DNA of 64,000 bases from G965220305 sp965220305 (GTDB lineage: Bacteria > Chloroflexota > Dehalococcoidia > Lucifugimonadales > UBA3495). Below are positions 1-8,600 of the stretch, piece after piece. The stretch spans positions 1-64,000 of the forward strand of contig OZ244817.1 of NCBI GenBank assembly GCA_965220305.1, written 5' to 3'. The notes beneath the pieces were generated by a model. The model was not told where the DNA came from. It made no database searches and saw only the letters and a list, made by a program, of their open reading frames with translations. Position numbers and translations under genes: made by a program. How positions within the stretch are numbered: the first letter of the stretch is position 1; each line of letters opens with the position of its first letter.

Positions 1-1440
1 GGCGGGCCTGGCGCCGTGGTCGTCGGTGGGCCGGTGGGAGGAGTAGTAGCGCAGGTAGGGGGCCAGGCGCTGGTACATGGTTGCGGGCCGCACGGCGCGG
101 CGCTCCCACTCCAGGAAAAAGGGCCAGGCCGCCGGGCCCCGGCGGAGGATGCCGAAGGCGTCGGGGTTGACCGAGCGCAGGGCGCCTTGGTGACGGAAGT
201 ACCTGGAGGCCCGGTGGGGCGGGTCGAGTTGGGCGGTCTCCCAGCCCAGGGCGCGGGCCTGCACGGCCAGGGCCGCCATGAAGCGGTGGACGGCGGCGGT
301 GTGAGCCAGGTTGCGGAGCAACTGGCGGCTCCGGCTGCCGGAGACGTTGCGCCACCCGGCGGGGCCTTCGGGGTCGATGGGACTGACGCTCCAGCGCTTG
401 CGGGCCACGCCCACCGAGGCGCGGTCCCTTCGGGCCAGGAAGGCCAGCCCCCGGCCGGTGAGGGCCAGGCGGCCTCCGGCGGCGGGAGAGCGGGTCGCCA
501 GGCCCAACCCTGCCAGGGGGTTCATCAGCCGGGAGACCCGGGTCTCCGAGACTCCCAGCAGGCCCGCCAGGTCCTTCTGCAACAGCCAGGGCCAATCGGC
601 CAGCCGGTCCAGGGCGCGCTTCTCCGCCGGTTTGAGCAGGGCGGCCAGAGCGGGGCGGGCGTCGGCGGCGATGTCGCCGGGAAGGAACGCCTGCGACGGC
701 GGTTCCTCTTCGGGAAGCTCGCCGCCGGGCCGCAACCGCTCCAGCACGTAGCCCAGGTCCAGCCTCGCGCCGCCCGAGGGCGGACGCCAGACGGGGGCGT
801 CGAGCCCGGCCAGAACGGCGTCGCGCTCCAGGGCCAGCAGCGCGTTGACCGGAGTGCGGGCCAGCAGCCGGCGGGCGTGCCTGAGCCGCACCGCGTCCGA
901 CGTGAGAATCAGGACGGCCCCGGGCAGCGGTCCCTGGCCCAGCCGCCACAGGCGCTTGGCGAAGGCCGTGCGGTCGGCGGCGGCTCCCTGCCGGACCACG
1001 CCGACGGTCTTCCCGCCGGGCAGCAGCAGGCCGGCGTCCAGGGGCGCGGCCCGGTACAGCCGCAGGCAAATGGGGCGGGTGGCGCCAGCGATGGTGGACG
1101 CCAGCCGGTAGACGGAGGCGACGGCGTCCAGGCGCTCCAGAAGGATGCGCCGCCACTGCTGGGATACGGGGCGGCTGCGCAGCAGGCCGTCAAGGGTGGT
1201 GTTCTCGTCCTCGGCCAGCCAACGCACGCCGGCGGCGGTGAGACAGTAGCGGCGGGCCGGGGGCGTGAGGTCCGCCGCGTGGGGGATCGAATCCACCAAC
1301 CCGCCCCGCTCCAGCCGCCGGACGGCCTCGTAGACCGCGCCCCTGGACCGGCCGGAGACGCACACCATCTCCGGCCGGTCCAGGAAGGGAGTCCAGGCCA
1401 GCATCCGCAGCAATTCCGCTTCACATCCGGCGGTACTCAT
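1..1440 (-). CDS. Replication-relaxation family protein (3' end outside window)
   Basis: The minus-strand frame is open from an ATG at 1440 to the window edge (about 480 codons, no stop), so the C-terminus is missing. The N-terminal part holds a winged-helix-like segment (residues about 15-75), a second HTH-like segment follows near 285-325 (LLQKDLAGLLGVSETRVSRL), and the visible end reads FFLEWERRAVRPATMY, which resembles the nuclease-like end of replication-relaxation proteins (PF13814 type) of conjugative elements. The ATG overlaps the stop of the upstream coupling-protein gene by one base (TGATG), indicating translational coupling. A decayed paralogue at 38221-40318 aligns over nearly the whole length (for example LARRDR...RWS here versus LARRDR...R-stop-S there). 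Role in plasmid or ICE mobilisation is inferred from family and context. The long plus-strand open frame opposite it is a shadow. Confidence 0.8.
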   Translation of the reverse strand, partial: MSTAGCEAELLRMLAWTPFLDRPEMVCVSGRSRGAVYEAVRRLERGGLVDSIPHAADLTPPARRYCLTAAGVRWLAEDENTTLDGLLRSRPVSQQWRRILLERLDAVASVYRLASTIAGATRPICLRLYRAAPLDAGLLLPGGKTVGVVRQGAAADRTAFAKRLWRLGQGPLPGAVLILTSDAVRLRHARRLLARTPVNALLALERDAVLAGLDAPVWRPPSGGARLDLGYVLERLRPGGELPEEEPPSQAFLPGDIAADARPALAALLKPAEKRALDRLADWPWLLQKDLAGLLGVSETRVSRLMNPLAGLGLATRSPAAGGRLALTGRGLAFLARRDRASVGVARKRWSVSPIDPEGPAGWRNVSGSRSRQLLRNLAHTAAVHRFMAALAVQARALGWETAQLDPPHRASRYFRHQGALRSVNPDAFGILRRGPAAWPFFLEWERRAVRPATMYQRLAPYLRYYSSHRPTDDHGARPA

Positions 1441-3941
1441 CACCGGCCCTCCCCGCGCGGCTCCGCGCCGTTGTGCCTTTCGGCCAGCAACCGCCGGTAC
1501 TCGCTTACCTTCTTTTCGCCCTCGGCTTCCGCCGCACTGATGCCGGACACCTCGCGGGCCGGCCGGGTGTAGGCGGTTGCGGCGGCGCGGATGCGGGCGG
1601 CGACGGCGGGGTCGCCATCTTCGGGCTTGCGCACCATCATGGAGAAGGCGGGCAGCCGCTCGGTGCCCACGGTGGCGCGGACGTAGCAGTGGTGCACGTC
1701 CAGGGACACGATGTCGTCCTCGGATACCCGGTCCTTGCCCAGCTCCCACACCAGTTGACGGGCGTCGTTTCCGGCCACCTGGAACACGGCCAGGCAGCCC
1801 ACGTTGGCCAGCAGCGTGTCGCGCATGGTGGGGGAGAGGTCCTCCAGCTTGGCCAAACTCTGGGTGGCCAGGATGAAGCTGGCCCCGAACTTGCCCAGCT
1901 CCGACAACATGCTTTCGTAATCCACGCCGGGCATGGACTGCATCTCGTCCACCACCAGCGCGCCGCGGCGCTGGGAAAAGGGCAGGCTCCCCTGCTCCCT
2001 GATCACCGAGTCCACCAGGTTGAGCAGCGACGCTCCCACCAGGGCGGCCACGTCCCGGCCCACGGTGCCCTGGGAGGTGGAGACCAGCAGTACCCCGCCC
2101 TCCAGAATGGTCTCCCGCAGGTCGATGGTGGAGCGGGACTGGCCCAGGATGGCCCGCGCCCTTTTGGACGATGCGTAGTAGGAGAGCCGGGTCTGCACCG
2201 GCGCCAGGGCCTTGGCCCGGTACTGGCGGTGCCAGCCGCCGAAGTCCCGGGCCCACCACTCCAACAGGTAGGGGTCCGAGACCCTGGCCAGCACCGAGTT
2301 GCGGAAGGGGTCGTTGGACAGGAGCCTCAGCCCGTCCAGGATGGTGTGCTGCTCGTCGTCGGCGGTGTCCGGGTGCTCGTTGGCCTCGTGGAGGGTCTTG
2401 ACCGTCTGCTCCAGGATGGACTGCATCCGGGGTCCCCACTGCTCCCACAGGCCACGGGCTACCCGCACCACGGAATCGGCGGTGCGGTCCCTATCGGAGA
2501 AGACGCGGGTGTCCAGCAGGTTGATGCCGGGAGAGCGGGTCTCGTCGGCCAGGTCGATGAGCCGCACCTTGTCGATCAGGGACTCGGGGACGTGCTCCAG
2601 GATTCCGGCCACCAGGTCGGCGTGGGGATCGACGACGACGATGGCGTCTTCGTCCCGGCCCGCCGCCTTCTCCCGGAGCTTGTGGGCGACGATGTGGTGC
2701 ATCAGGGTGGACTTGCCCATGCGGGTGCGGGCCACGTAGAGGTGGTGGCGGCGCAGCAGGTCCTCGGGAAACCGGATGGGCTGGCCGGTCCCGGTGGTGG
2801 TGTCGCCCACCAGGGCGCCGCCGCTGACGCTGCGGGCCGAGGGCAGCAGCGCCCGGGAGCCGGAGCGTTCCACCAGGGGCGTCTCGTCCCGCTCGCCGGG
2901 CGGGTGCCACAGGGCCGCCACCTCGCGCACGCCCAGGATGCTGCGCTTGCCGAAGAGACCCGGACCGGCGGGGTGCAGGTTCATCAGGGGGACCAGGGGC
3001 TTCACGCCGGAGACCTTGAACCTGGCCCCGGCGGGGTGGTCGTAGTGGCGGTAGGCGGCGGCCACCGGCTCCAGGATTTCCCTGGCCCGCTGCTCCCCGG
3101 CGCTGTCGGGCAGCACGGCGGTGACCTGGAGCTCGGCGTCGAAGGCGACGCGGCCCACCTTCTCCTTGATCAGCAGAGGATCGTAGACCCGGCTGCGGGC
3201 CTGCTTCCAGCGCCACCAGGCCCAGCCGCCCACTACCAGCCCTAGGGCCGTGCCAGTTCCCAACAGGGTGGCCTTCCATATCTCCCCGTCCTGCACCCAC
3301 AGGTAGCCCTTGAGGACGGCCAGCGCCCCGGCCCCCAGGACGGCCATGGTGACCCCGTCCAGTTGCAGGGGCTTGGTCTGGTAGGTGTAGGAGGGCTCGG
3401 GCCGCTGCTGGCCGGGGTTCTTGAAGGCCCGCTGCTGGTGGGCCTGGGACCAGTCGGGGCCCAGGGAGCGCAGCAGCAGCCGGGCCAGGACCCGCTCGCC
3501 GGGGCGCAGGGCGGACAGGGAGCCGATGACGGCCAGCAGGGGGTCGGAGCCGGGGTCCAGCAGGTCGTCGTCGCGGAAGGTGCGCAGGGGAACGTACTCC
3601 GGTCCGTCAACCCGCAGGGTCAGGCCCCAGGCCTGCTCCCCGGCGTGGACGAAGATGGGGTCGTCGTCCACGTCCACCTGCCGGATGCGGGCCTGGGGGT
3701 AGTGGGCGGAGAGCTGGCTCCGCACCACCCGGTCGTCCTGGCAACGGGCCAGGAGGGTCACGCCGCCAGCGTTGCCGGCCAGTTCCAGGGAGAAGGGTTC
3801 GGGGACGGCGATTGACTGGAGCAGGTTCTCCACGCCCAGCAGGATGCCCTCGCCGGTGCGCGGCGGCGTCACCGAGAGCAGGACCGGAGGGCGCTTGTTG
3901 CGGCCGTCGCCGAAGAGGAGCTTCTTCACGTTGATACTCAT
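1440..3941 (-). CDS. VirD4/TraG-type coupling ATPase
   Basis: 833-residue membrane-anchored ATPase that would bring DNA substrates to the conjugative channel. Two hydrophobic segments (about 198-217 and 226-244) are followed by a cytoplasmic motor domain: Walker A RTRMGKST (405-412), Walker B AIVVVDPH (433-440) and a second acidic strand GALVVDEMQSM near the TraM-recognition-like C-terminal part, with a conserved ATQS motif. An ATG at 3956 is also in frame, but the ATG at 3941 has a GGAGG eight bases upstream, lying inside that extension, so I chose 3941. The gene lies 68 bp downstream of virB4 and overlaps the replication-relaxation gene by one base, as expected for the distal end of a transfer operon. 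Family assignment is firm; substrate and relaxase partner are not visible. Confidence 0.88.
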   Translation of the reverse strand: MSINVKKLLFGDGRNKRPPVLLSVTPPRTGEGILLGVENLLQSIAVPEPFSLELAGNAGGVTLLARCQDDRVVRSQLSAHYPQARIRQVDVDDDPIFVHAGEQAWGLTLRVDGPEYVPLRTFRDDDLLDPGSDPLLAVIGSLSALRPGERVLARLLLRSLGPDWSQAHQQRAFKNPGQQRPEPSYTYQTKPLQLDGVTMAVLGAGALAVLKGYLWVQDGEIWKATLLGTGTALGLVVGGWAWWRWKQARSRVYDPLLIKEKVGRVAFDAELQVTAVLPDSAGEQRAREILEPVAAAYRHYDHPAGARFKVSGVKPLVPLMNLHPAGPGLFGKRSILGVREVAALWHPPGERDETPLVERSGSRALLPSARSVSGGALVGDTTTGTGQPIRFPEDLLRRHHLYVARTRMGKSTLMHHIVAHKLREKAAGRDEDAIVVVDPHADLVAGILEHVPESLIDKVRLIDLADETRSPGINLLDTRVFSDRDRTADSVVRVARGLWEQWGPRMQSILEQTVKTLHEANEHPDTADDEQHTILDGLRLLSNDPFRNSVLARVSDPYLLEWWARDFGGWHRQYRAKALAPVQTRLSYYASSKRARAILGQSRSTIDLRETILEGGVLLVSTSQGTVGRDVAALVGASLLNLVDSVIREQGSLPFSQRRGALVVDEMQSMPGVDYESMLSELGKFGASFILATQSLAKLEDLSPTMRDTLLANVGCLAVFQVAGNDARQLVWELGKDRVSEDDIVSLDVHHCYVRATVGTERLPAFSMMVRKPEDGDPAVAARIRAAATAYTRPAREVSGISAAEAEGEKKVSEYRRLLAERHNGAEPRGEGR

Positions 3942-4009
3942 GGTGGTTGCCTCCATTTCTCTTTATCGGGTTGTCGTTCCGGTTGATTCAGGCGGTTCGC
4001 GGGTCCGGT

Positions 4010-6229
4010 TCAGTGCCTGGGGCCGGGCCGCCACCCGATGACCTCGGTCTCCTCGGGGGTGGCCTCGATGCGGACGGGGAAGCGGTTGCCCCTCGCCAGC
4101 AGCAGCCCGTCGCCGCGCGGGCAGGACAGGAGCCAGCGTTGCAGCTCCACCGGCAGGTCGAAGGCTTCGCCCACAGTGCTTATCGCCGCCGCGTCCTGCT
4201 GCAACAACAGCTTGAAGGCGGCGTTCTGCAGTGCGCGACCGGAGTGGCCGGTGATGGCGCGGGAGGAGTCCTCGGAGAGCAGGTCCTGCACGTCCTGGGT
4301 GATGAACTGCAATCCCAGGCGGTGCTTGCGGGCGCGCTTGGCCATGCTGACCATGAAGGCCGCGCCCTCCGGGTGCTGCATGATGCTCCACACCTCGTCC
4401 ACCACCAGCAGTCTTGGCCGGGGGTCCTGGGCGGCGGGCCGAAGCTCCCGCTCCAGCAGGTGCAGGTCGAAGACCGTCACCAACGCCTCGTGGGTCAGCA
4501 GGTCGTCGCCCTCGTCGGAGAGGAGATGCCGCAGGCTGCCGGTGGCGAAAGGGCGCAGCAGGTGGGCGATGTCGCCGTCGCCGTTCTGCTCCAGGTAGCC
4601 GTAGAAATCCCTGAAGCCGGTGCGCTCCCGGCGCTCGGCGTAGTAGCCCGCCAGGGCGTGGTCCAGGGAGGACCGCCGCTCGGCGCTGAGCCGCTCCCCC
4701 ACCATCACCTCGATAAGGTGCCGCAGGCTGCCGATGCGCTGGAGCAGTTCCTCACTGTCGCCCCGGTCGATGACGAAGGGGTTCATGCCCTGGCCCACGA
4801 TTCTAGGGGACAGCACCCGCCCGCCGGCGGCGCGGGCCATGTCGGCGTACTCGCCCTCCGGGTCGATGACGTAGGCCCGTACCCCGCGACAGACGCCCCG
4901 CAGCAATCCCAGCTTGGTGGCGAAGGACTTGCCGCTGCCGGACCTTGCAAGGACGGCGGTGTTGGCGTTCAGGTGCGTCCCGTCGAAGGGGTCGTAGACG
5001 ATGGGGGCGCAGGCCCTGAGGTCGATGCCGTAGAGGGTGTCCAGGTCCGGCGGCGAGAAGGGGAACAGCCTCGCCAGCGACGACGTGTCCAGCGTCCGCC
5101 ACAGCGCCACGGCGTTCAGGCCCAAGGGGAGGGTGGACATGAGGCCCTCACGCTGGCGGAAGGCCAGGTTGTCCAGCTTGCCCAGGGTGGCGGCGAAGTG
5201 GGCGCGGGCCTTCTGGGTCAGGTCCTTCAGCCCGTCGGCGTTGTCGGCGTGAAGGGTGACCGACAGGGAGGCGTGGAACAGCCGCTCCCGGCCCCGCTGC
5301 ACCTCATCCCGGAGACGGCTCACGTCCTCCAGGGCGATCTCCGCCTCGGGGGACAGGCTGCGGCCCCGGTTCAGGGACAGGCTTTGCGCCGACTCGAAGC
5401 GGACCTTCTGCCATTCCAGGGTGCGGGCCGCCTGCTCCGCCGGGATCGCCCCCAGGTGGACCGACAGGTCCATGGGCGCTCCGGCGGCCATCAGCCCCTG
5501 CAGGAAACCGGGTGCCAGGCTGCGGGGCCACTTGCCCAGGTGCAGGGAGCGGACCAGGTGGTTGCCGACGCGGATGTCGCGCCGGTTGATCTCAACTTCC
5601 AGCTCGGCGTCTTCGTCCATCTCGCTGGGCGAGCCGCCCAGGGCCGAGGCCAGCAGCAACAGCTTCAGCGGCTGGCCCTTCAGGTGGAACACGCCCAAAC
5701 CGGCGCGGGACAGCAGGCCCCGCAGTTCGTCGGCGCGGGCGTGTTCGCAGATTGCGTAGAAGCGCCGGTCCAGGATGCCCTCGCGGTTTTCCAACGTGCC
5801 TAGCAGCCGTCCCAGGGAGTCGGCAGCCTCCTTCGTCTGAAGTGGCAGGTCCTCGGGCTGGGCCTCGGCCAGGGCGTTTCGGAGGGTTTGCAGCACCGGC
5901 GGGTGCTGCCTCACCAGCAGTTGCACCGGGAAGTCCAGGGCGTTCAGGGAACCGGCGAAGGCCCCCAGCTTGGGTTCGTCCAGCTCCAGCCCCATCACCT
6001 CCAGCACCGCCAGCTTCACCCCGTCCAGCCGCACCGGCCCGTCCTCCTCCAGGTGGGACAGCATGAAGAACAGGGACAGGGACAGGGACAGGGGCGGCGG
6101 CGGCTTGGGTTCCGCCGCCCCCTCTTCGTAGTGTTCTATGTCGTTTTGTTGGATTTCCTCGAATTCGGCAGACTTTCCGGTCCTGCCGCGTCCGGCGAGT
6201 TTCCTGATGTTGGGCAACGTCGCTTTCAT
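4010..6229 (-). CDS. VirB4-family type IV secretion ATPase
   Basis: 739 residues, the usual size for VirB4/TraE-like motors that power pilus assembly and substrate transfer at the inner face of the membrane. Walker A is RSGSGKS (429-435) and Walker B LLVVDE (607-612), followed by a QFITQDVQDLL segment typical of the family. The start has GGGAGAGGA a few bases upstream. Residues about 42-56 form an odd low-complexity stretch (PPPP then alternating LS) encoded by GGGACA hexamer repeats at about 6070-6095, which could expand or contract without changing frame. It sits 22 bp downstream of the small pilin-like gene and 68 bp upstream of the coupling-protein gene. Confidence 0.9.
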   Translation of the reverse strand: MKATLPNIRKLAGRGRTGKSAEFEEIQQNDIEHYEEGAAEPKPPPPLSLSLSLFFMLSHLEEDGPVRLDGVKLAVLEVMGLELDEPKLGAFAGSLNALDFPVQLLVRQHPPVLQTLRNALAEAQPEDLPLQTKEAADSLGRLLGTLENREGILDRRFYAICEHARADELRGLLSRAGLGVFHLKGQPLKLLLLASALGGSPSEMDEDAELEVEINRRDIRVGNHLVRSLHLGKWPRSLAPGFLQGLMAAGAPMDLSVHLGAIPAEQAARTLEWQKVRFESAQSLSLNRGRSLSPEAEIALEDVSRLRDEVQRGRERLFHASLSVTLHADNADGLKDLTQKARAHFAATLGKLDNLAFRQREGLMSTLPLGLNAVALWRTLDTSSLARLFPFSPPDLDTLYGIDLRACAPIVYDPFDGTHLNANTAVLARSGSGKSFATKLGLLRGVCRGVRAYVIDPEGEYADMARAAGGRVLSPRIVGQGMNPFVIDRGDSEELLQRIGSLRHLIEVMVGERLSAERRSSLDHALAGYYAERRERTGFRDFYGYLEQNGDGDIAHLLRPFATGSLRHLLSDEGDDLLTHEALVTVFDLHLLERELRPAAQDPRPRLLVVDEVWSIMQHPEGAAFMVSMAKRARKHRLGLQFITQDVQDLLSEDSSRAITGHSGRALQNAAFKLLLQQDAAAISTVGEAFDLPVELQRWLLSCPRGDGLLLARGNRFPVRIEATPEETEVIGWRPGPRH

Positions 6230-6251
6230 ATCGTTCCTCTCCCTTCTCGTT

Positions 6252-6569
6252 CTATGGAATCGGCAGGATGGGGCCGAGCCTGCTGCTGATGACCAGGGCG
6301 ATGCCCTTGGCCAGGAGCACCACCACCAGCCCGACCACGGCCATGACTACGGCGCTCCTGGCCCGGCCCCGGTTCTCGCCCTCGGCGCCCTCGGCCATCA
6401 GCACGAACCCCGCCCAGACGATGGCGAAGAAACAGAGGCCCACCCCGGCGTAGGCCATCCCCGTCAGCACCGCGTCGAAGGCGGCCTGCATCTGTTCCTT
6501 CTTGTCCTCCGGCGCGGCGCTGGCTTCGGTGGCCGCCGCCGCGCCGGAGGACAGCAGGATGTTTGCCAT
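6252..6569 (-). CDS. Small two-helix membrane protein, VirB2/TrbC-like
   Basis: 105 residues with an Ala-rich N-terminus, a short charged region (EDKKEQ), and two hydrophobic helices (about 36-58 and 72-93) separated by a basic loop (NRGRARS). This layout matches TrbC/VirB2-type pilins or small T4SS membrane subunits. The frame stays open far upstream, but the part before Met at 6569 runs out of phase through the previous gene; the ATG at 6569 starts 5 bp after that gene's stop and has AGGA just upstream. It is the second small pilin-like gene of the operon (the other is at 8169-8471). Which one is the major pilin cannot be told. Confidence 0.72.
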   Translation of the reverse strand: MANILLSSGAAAATEASAAPEDKKEQMQAAFDAVLTGMAYAGVGLCFFAIVWAGFVLMAEGAEGENRGRARSAVVMAVVGLVVVLLAKGIALVISSRLGPILPIP

Positions 6570-6574
6570 GCGTC

Positions 6575-8158
6575 CTACCACGGCCAGTTCCACCAGCTGG
6601 AATCGCCCGCCGTCGTCTGTTCCGCCACCGGCGGCGGGGGCTTGGGCGGGGGCACGTGCAGTGCCCGGTGGGGATCGTCGGCCCCCATACTGGCGGCCAT
6701 AGGAATGCTCTCCGGCCGGGTGCGGGTGACGGGTGCGCGCTGGGGCTCCACGACCCGGACGTGCTCCGGGTGGTGGACGTAGATGCGTACCGTCCTGGTC
6801 GTCGCGCTCTCGCCGCAACGGCAACGAACCCTTCGGGTGTACACGTCGGTGCGGGCCGGGTGGTGGGTGGTCTGCAACATGGGCGGCAGCGGCACGTTCA
6901 GAGTGGCCGTCAAATCCGCCGTGATCTCCAGGTCGTGGGTCGCCTTCCGGTTGGGCATGGGCAGCCGGAAGTGCGTCTGTCCGCCCGAGACGAAGGCCGC
7001 TGTGGAACGGTGGCTTCCGGAGGCCACGCTCACCGTCCCGGCGATGCGGGTGACAGTGGCGTCCAAGAGCGCGGGCACGGTCTGGCTGAAATGGCCGCCG
7101 TACACCGGCAGGGCCACCTCCTGCCTGGTCTCCGCGATGCACTCCGAGGCGATGACGCCGGTTATGTTGCCGGGAGTCCATTCCATGGAGGTCATTTCCA
7201 AGTCGCACAGCCCGCCGTCGGCCTGGGGCAGGGGGTAGGGCAGTTGACGGCTCTTCAGGGACACGGCGCCGGAAAAGCCCAATGCGTCCCGCCAGGAGAA
7301 GGTGAAGGATGGCGACGGGCCGTCCAGGCTCAGGTTGAAGCTCTTGCTCTCCCCGGCTTGAAAGCTGGGATTGACTCCCATCTTCAGGGTCTTGCCCTGC
7401 CTGCCGCCGTAGACCCGCACCTTCAGGTCCAGGTCGTGGGCGGCCCGCAGGGTCACGGCGGCGGTGTTGCCGGAGACCGCCAGCCGCTCGATGAAGATGC
7501 GGCGCCCCAGTACCGGCTCCGGCGGCACAAAGTAAATCTCGTCCAGCCGCCAGCCCAGGTCCTCGTCGTCCGGGTCGTCGGCCAGGGCGGTGGCGGGCAG
7601 CAGGACCAGGGCCAGCAGCCCCAGGGCCGCCACCGCCAGGAAGGGACGCCACGGTTTCTTCCGGCTGGTCTGTTTGGCGCCTCCGCCCCGCTCCGCGTCA
7701 TGTGGACGGCGCCGCTTGCCGAACCAGCCGTGGGGCCGGAAGGGGGCGCGCCCCTTCTTCCGGGCAGCCTTGACCGCCCGGCTCACGCCGGACGCTGCTT
7801 TCTTGGCCAACAGCCGCAGCGGGTCTGGTTTCGTCTCTGGCGACGCGGGAGGTTCGCTCAGCACCAGTTGGGCCGGGGACCCGGCGTAGCGTCTGGCCCC
7901 CAGGTTGAACTTCAGCAGGTCGGCGGCCACCAGGGGCAGCCCCCGGCCTCCCACCTTGCCCACCACGGCGGCGATGCCCACGACGCCCAGCAGGATGGCT
8001 ATCCCCAGCTTGAGTTGCGATGGACCGAAGGGAAAGTAGCGGTAGGCGCCGTAGGCCAGGGCGCACACCGCCACCACCGCCACGACCTGGGGGAAGGTGA
8101 ACCACAGCAGCACCTTGTCCTCGGCCTGCACGTGGGTCGGTACTTCATACTCTCTCAT
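6575..8158 (-). CDS. PrgI-like domain fused to a large secreted region
   Basis: 527 residues. The first about 75 (VLLWFTFPQVVAVVAVCALA, then LGIAILLGVVGIAAVVGKV) give two membrane helices and the charged start typical of PrgI-family T4SS proteins, which correspond to VirB3. After a basic linker a third hydrophobic segment near residue 185 ends in an Ala-x-Ala-like site (ATALADDPDDED), followed by about 310 residues of predicted beta-rich extracytoplasmic sequence I do not recognise, ending in a Cys pair (RCRCGE) and a Trp-rich tail. The start has AGGAGGAAGGGT directly upstream, 10 bp after the pilin stop. The internal signal-like segment suggests fusion of a PrgI gene with a separate exported protein. 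Confidence 0.7.
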   Translation of the reverse strand: MREYEVPTHVQAEDKVLLWFTFPQVVAVVAVCALAYGAYRYFPFGPSQLKLGIAILLGVVGIAAVVGKVGGRGLPLVAADLLKFNLGARRYAGSPAQLVLSEPPASPETKPDPLRLLAKKAASGVSRAVKAARKKGRAPFRPHGWFGKRRRPHDAERGGGAKQTSRKKPWRPFLAVAALGLLALVLLPATALADDPDDEDLGWRLDEIYFVPPEPVLGRRIFIERLAVSGNTAAVTLRAAHDLDLKVRVYGGRQGKTLKMGVNPSFQAGESKSFNLSLDGPSPSFTFSWRDALGFSGAVSLKSRQLPYPLPQADGGLCDLEMTSMEWTPGNITGVIASECIAETRQEVALPVYGGHFSQTVPALLDATVTRIAGTVSVASGSHRSTAAFVSGGQTHFRLPMPNRKATHDLEITADLTATLNVPLPPMLQTTHHPARTDVYTRRVRCRCGESATTRTVRIYVHHPEHVRVVEPQRAPVTRTRPESIPMAASMGADDPHRALHVPPPKPPPPVAEQTTAGDSSWWNWPW

Positions 8159-8168
8159 ACCCTTCCTC

Positions 8169-8471
8169 CTAGCCGCTCTCGCCGGTTGTTTCCGGAGTTT
8201 CGATTTCCGTGGGATTGGGCACGCTGGGGTCCACCGGGTTGCCGACGACGGCGTTCATCACCAGTTCCACCACGCCGTAGGCCACCAGGGCCAGCACGAT
8301 TCCGGCCAGGGCGGTCATCATGGCCGCCTTGCCCCGCTTCATCTGGTTGGGCGCGCCCGAGGCGGTGAGGTACAGGTAGGCGCCGTAGATGAAGTAGCCT
8401 ACCCCGACGACGCCGACGAGGCCCAGCAGGATGCCCACCAGGTTAGGTATGGTCTGGGTCAGGTCTGACAT
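8169..8471 (-). CDS. VirB2/TrbC-family pilin-like protein
   Basis: 100 residues. Two hydrophobic helices (about 8-34 and 48-72) flank a short basic loop (NQMKRGKAAMM), and the motif GYFIYGAYLYLTASG is characteristic of TrbC/VirB2-like pilins of Gram-positive-type T4SS. The C-terminal tail is acidic and Pro-rich. An upstream in-frame Met exists, but the ATG at 8471 has AAGGAG nine bases upstream and removes an implausible hydrophilic leader. It follows the VirB6-like gene after 129 bp and precedes the PrgI fusion gene by 10 bp. Confidence 0.8.
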   Translation of the reverse strand: MSDLTQTIPNLVGILLGLVGVVGVGYFIYGAYLYLTASGAPNQMKRGKAAMMTALAGIVLALVAYGVVELVMNAVVGNPVDPSVPNPTEIETPETTGESG

Positions 8472-8600
8472 TTCTCTATCTCCTTGAGATTGGCTTGATT
8501 GGCTGTATTCCGTTGGTCTGCATCTACTGGCACATGGCTCCACCTCCTGGGCGGCTGACGGCGCGAATCAAGTCCGCGCCGGGTGTTGTCGTCGTTTTCG

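Noticed and set aside
16..1572. A 518-codon plus-strand open frame
   Set aside because: Its sequence is Gly/Gln/Pro-rich shadow of the minus-strand replication-relaxation and coupling-protein genes, which have clear domains and ribosome sites.
3947..5803. A 618-codon plus-strand open frame opposite virB4
   Set aside because: Antisense to a complete VirB4 with Walker motifs; composition (GQ, HH, LQ runs) is typical of high-GC shadow frames.
6563..8368. A 601-codon plus-strand frame across the PrgI and pilin genes
   Set aside because: Crosses several real minus-strand genes and has no domain or ribosome site.
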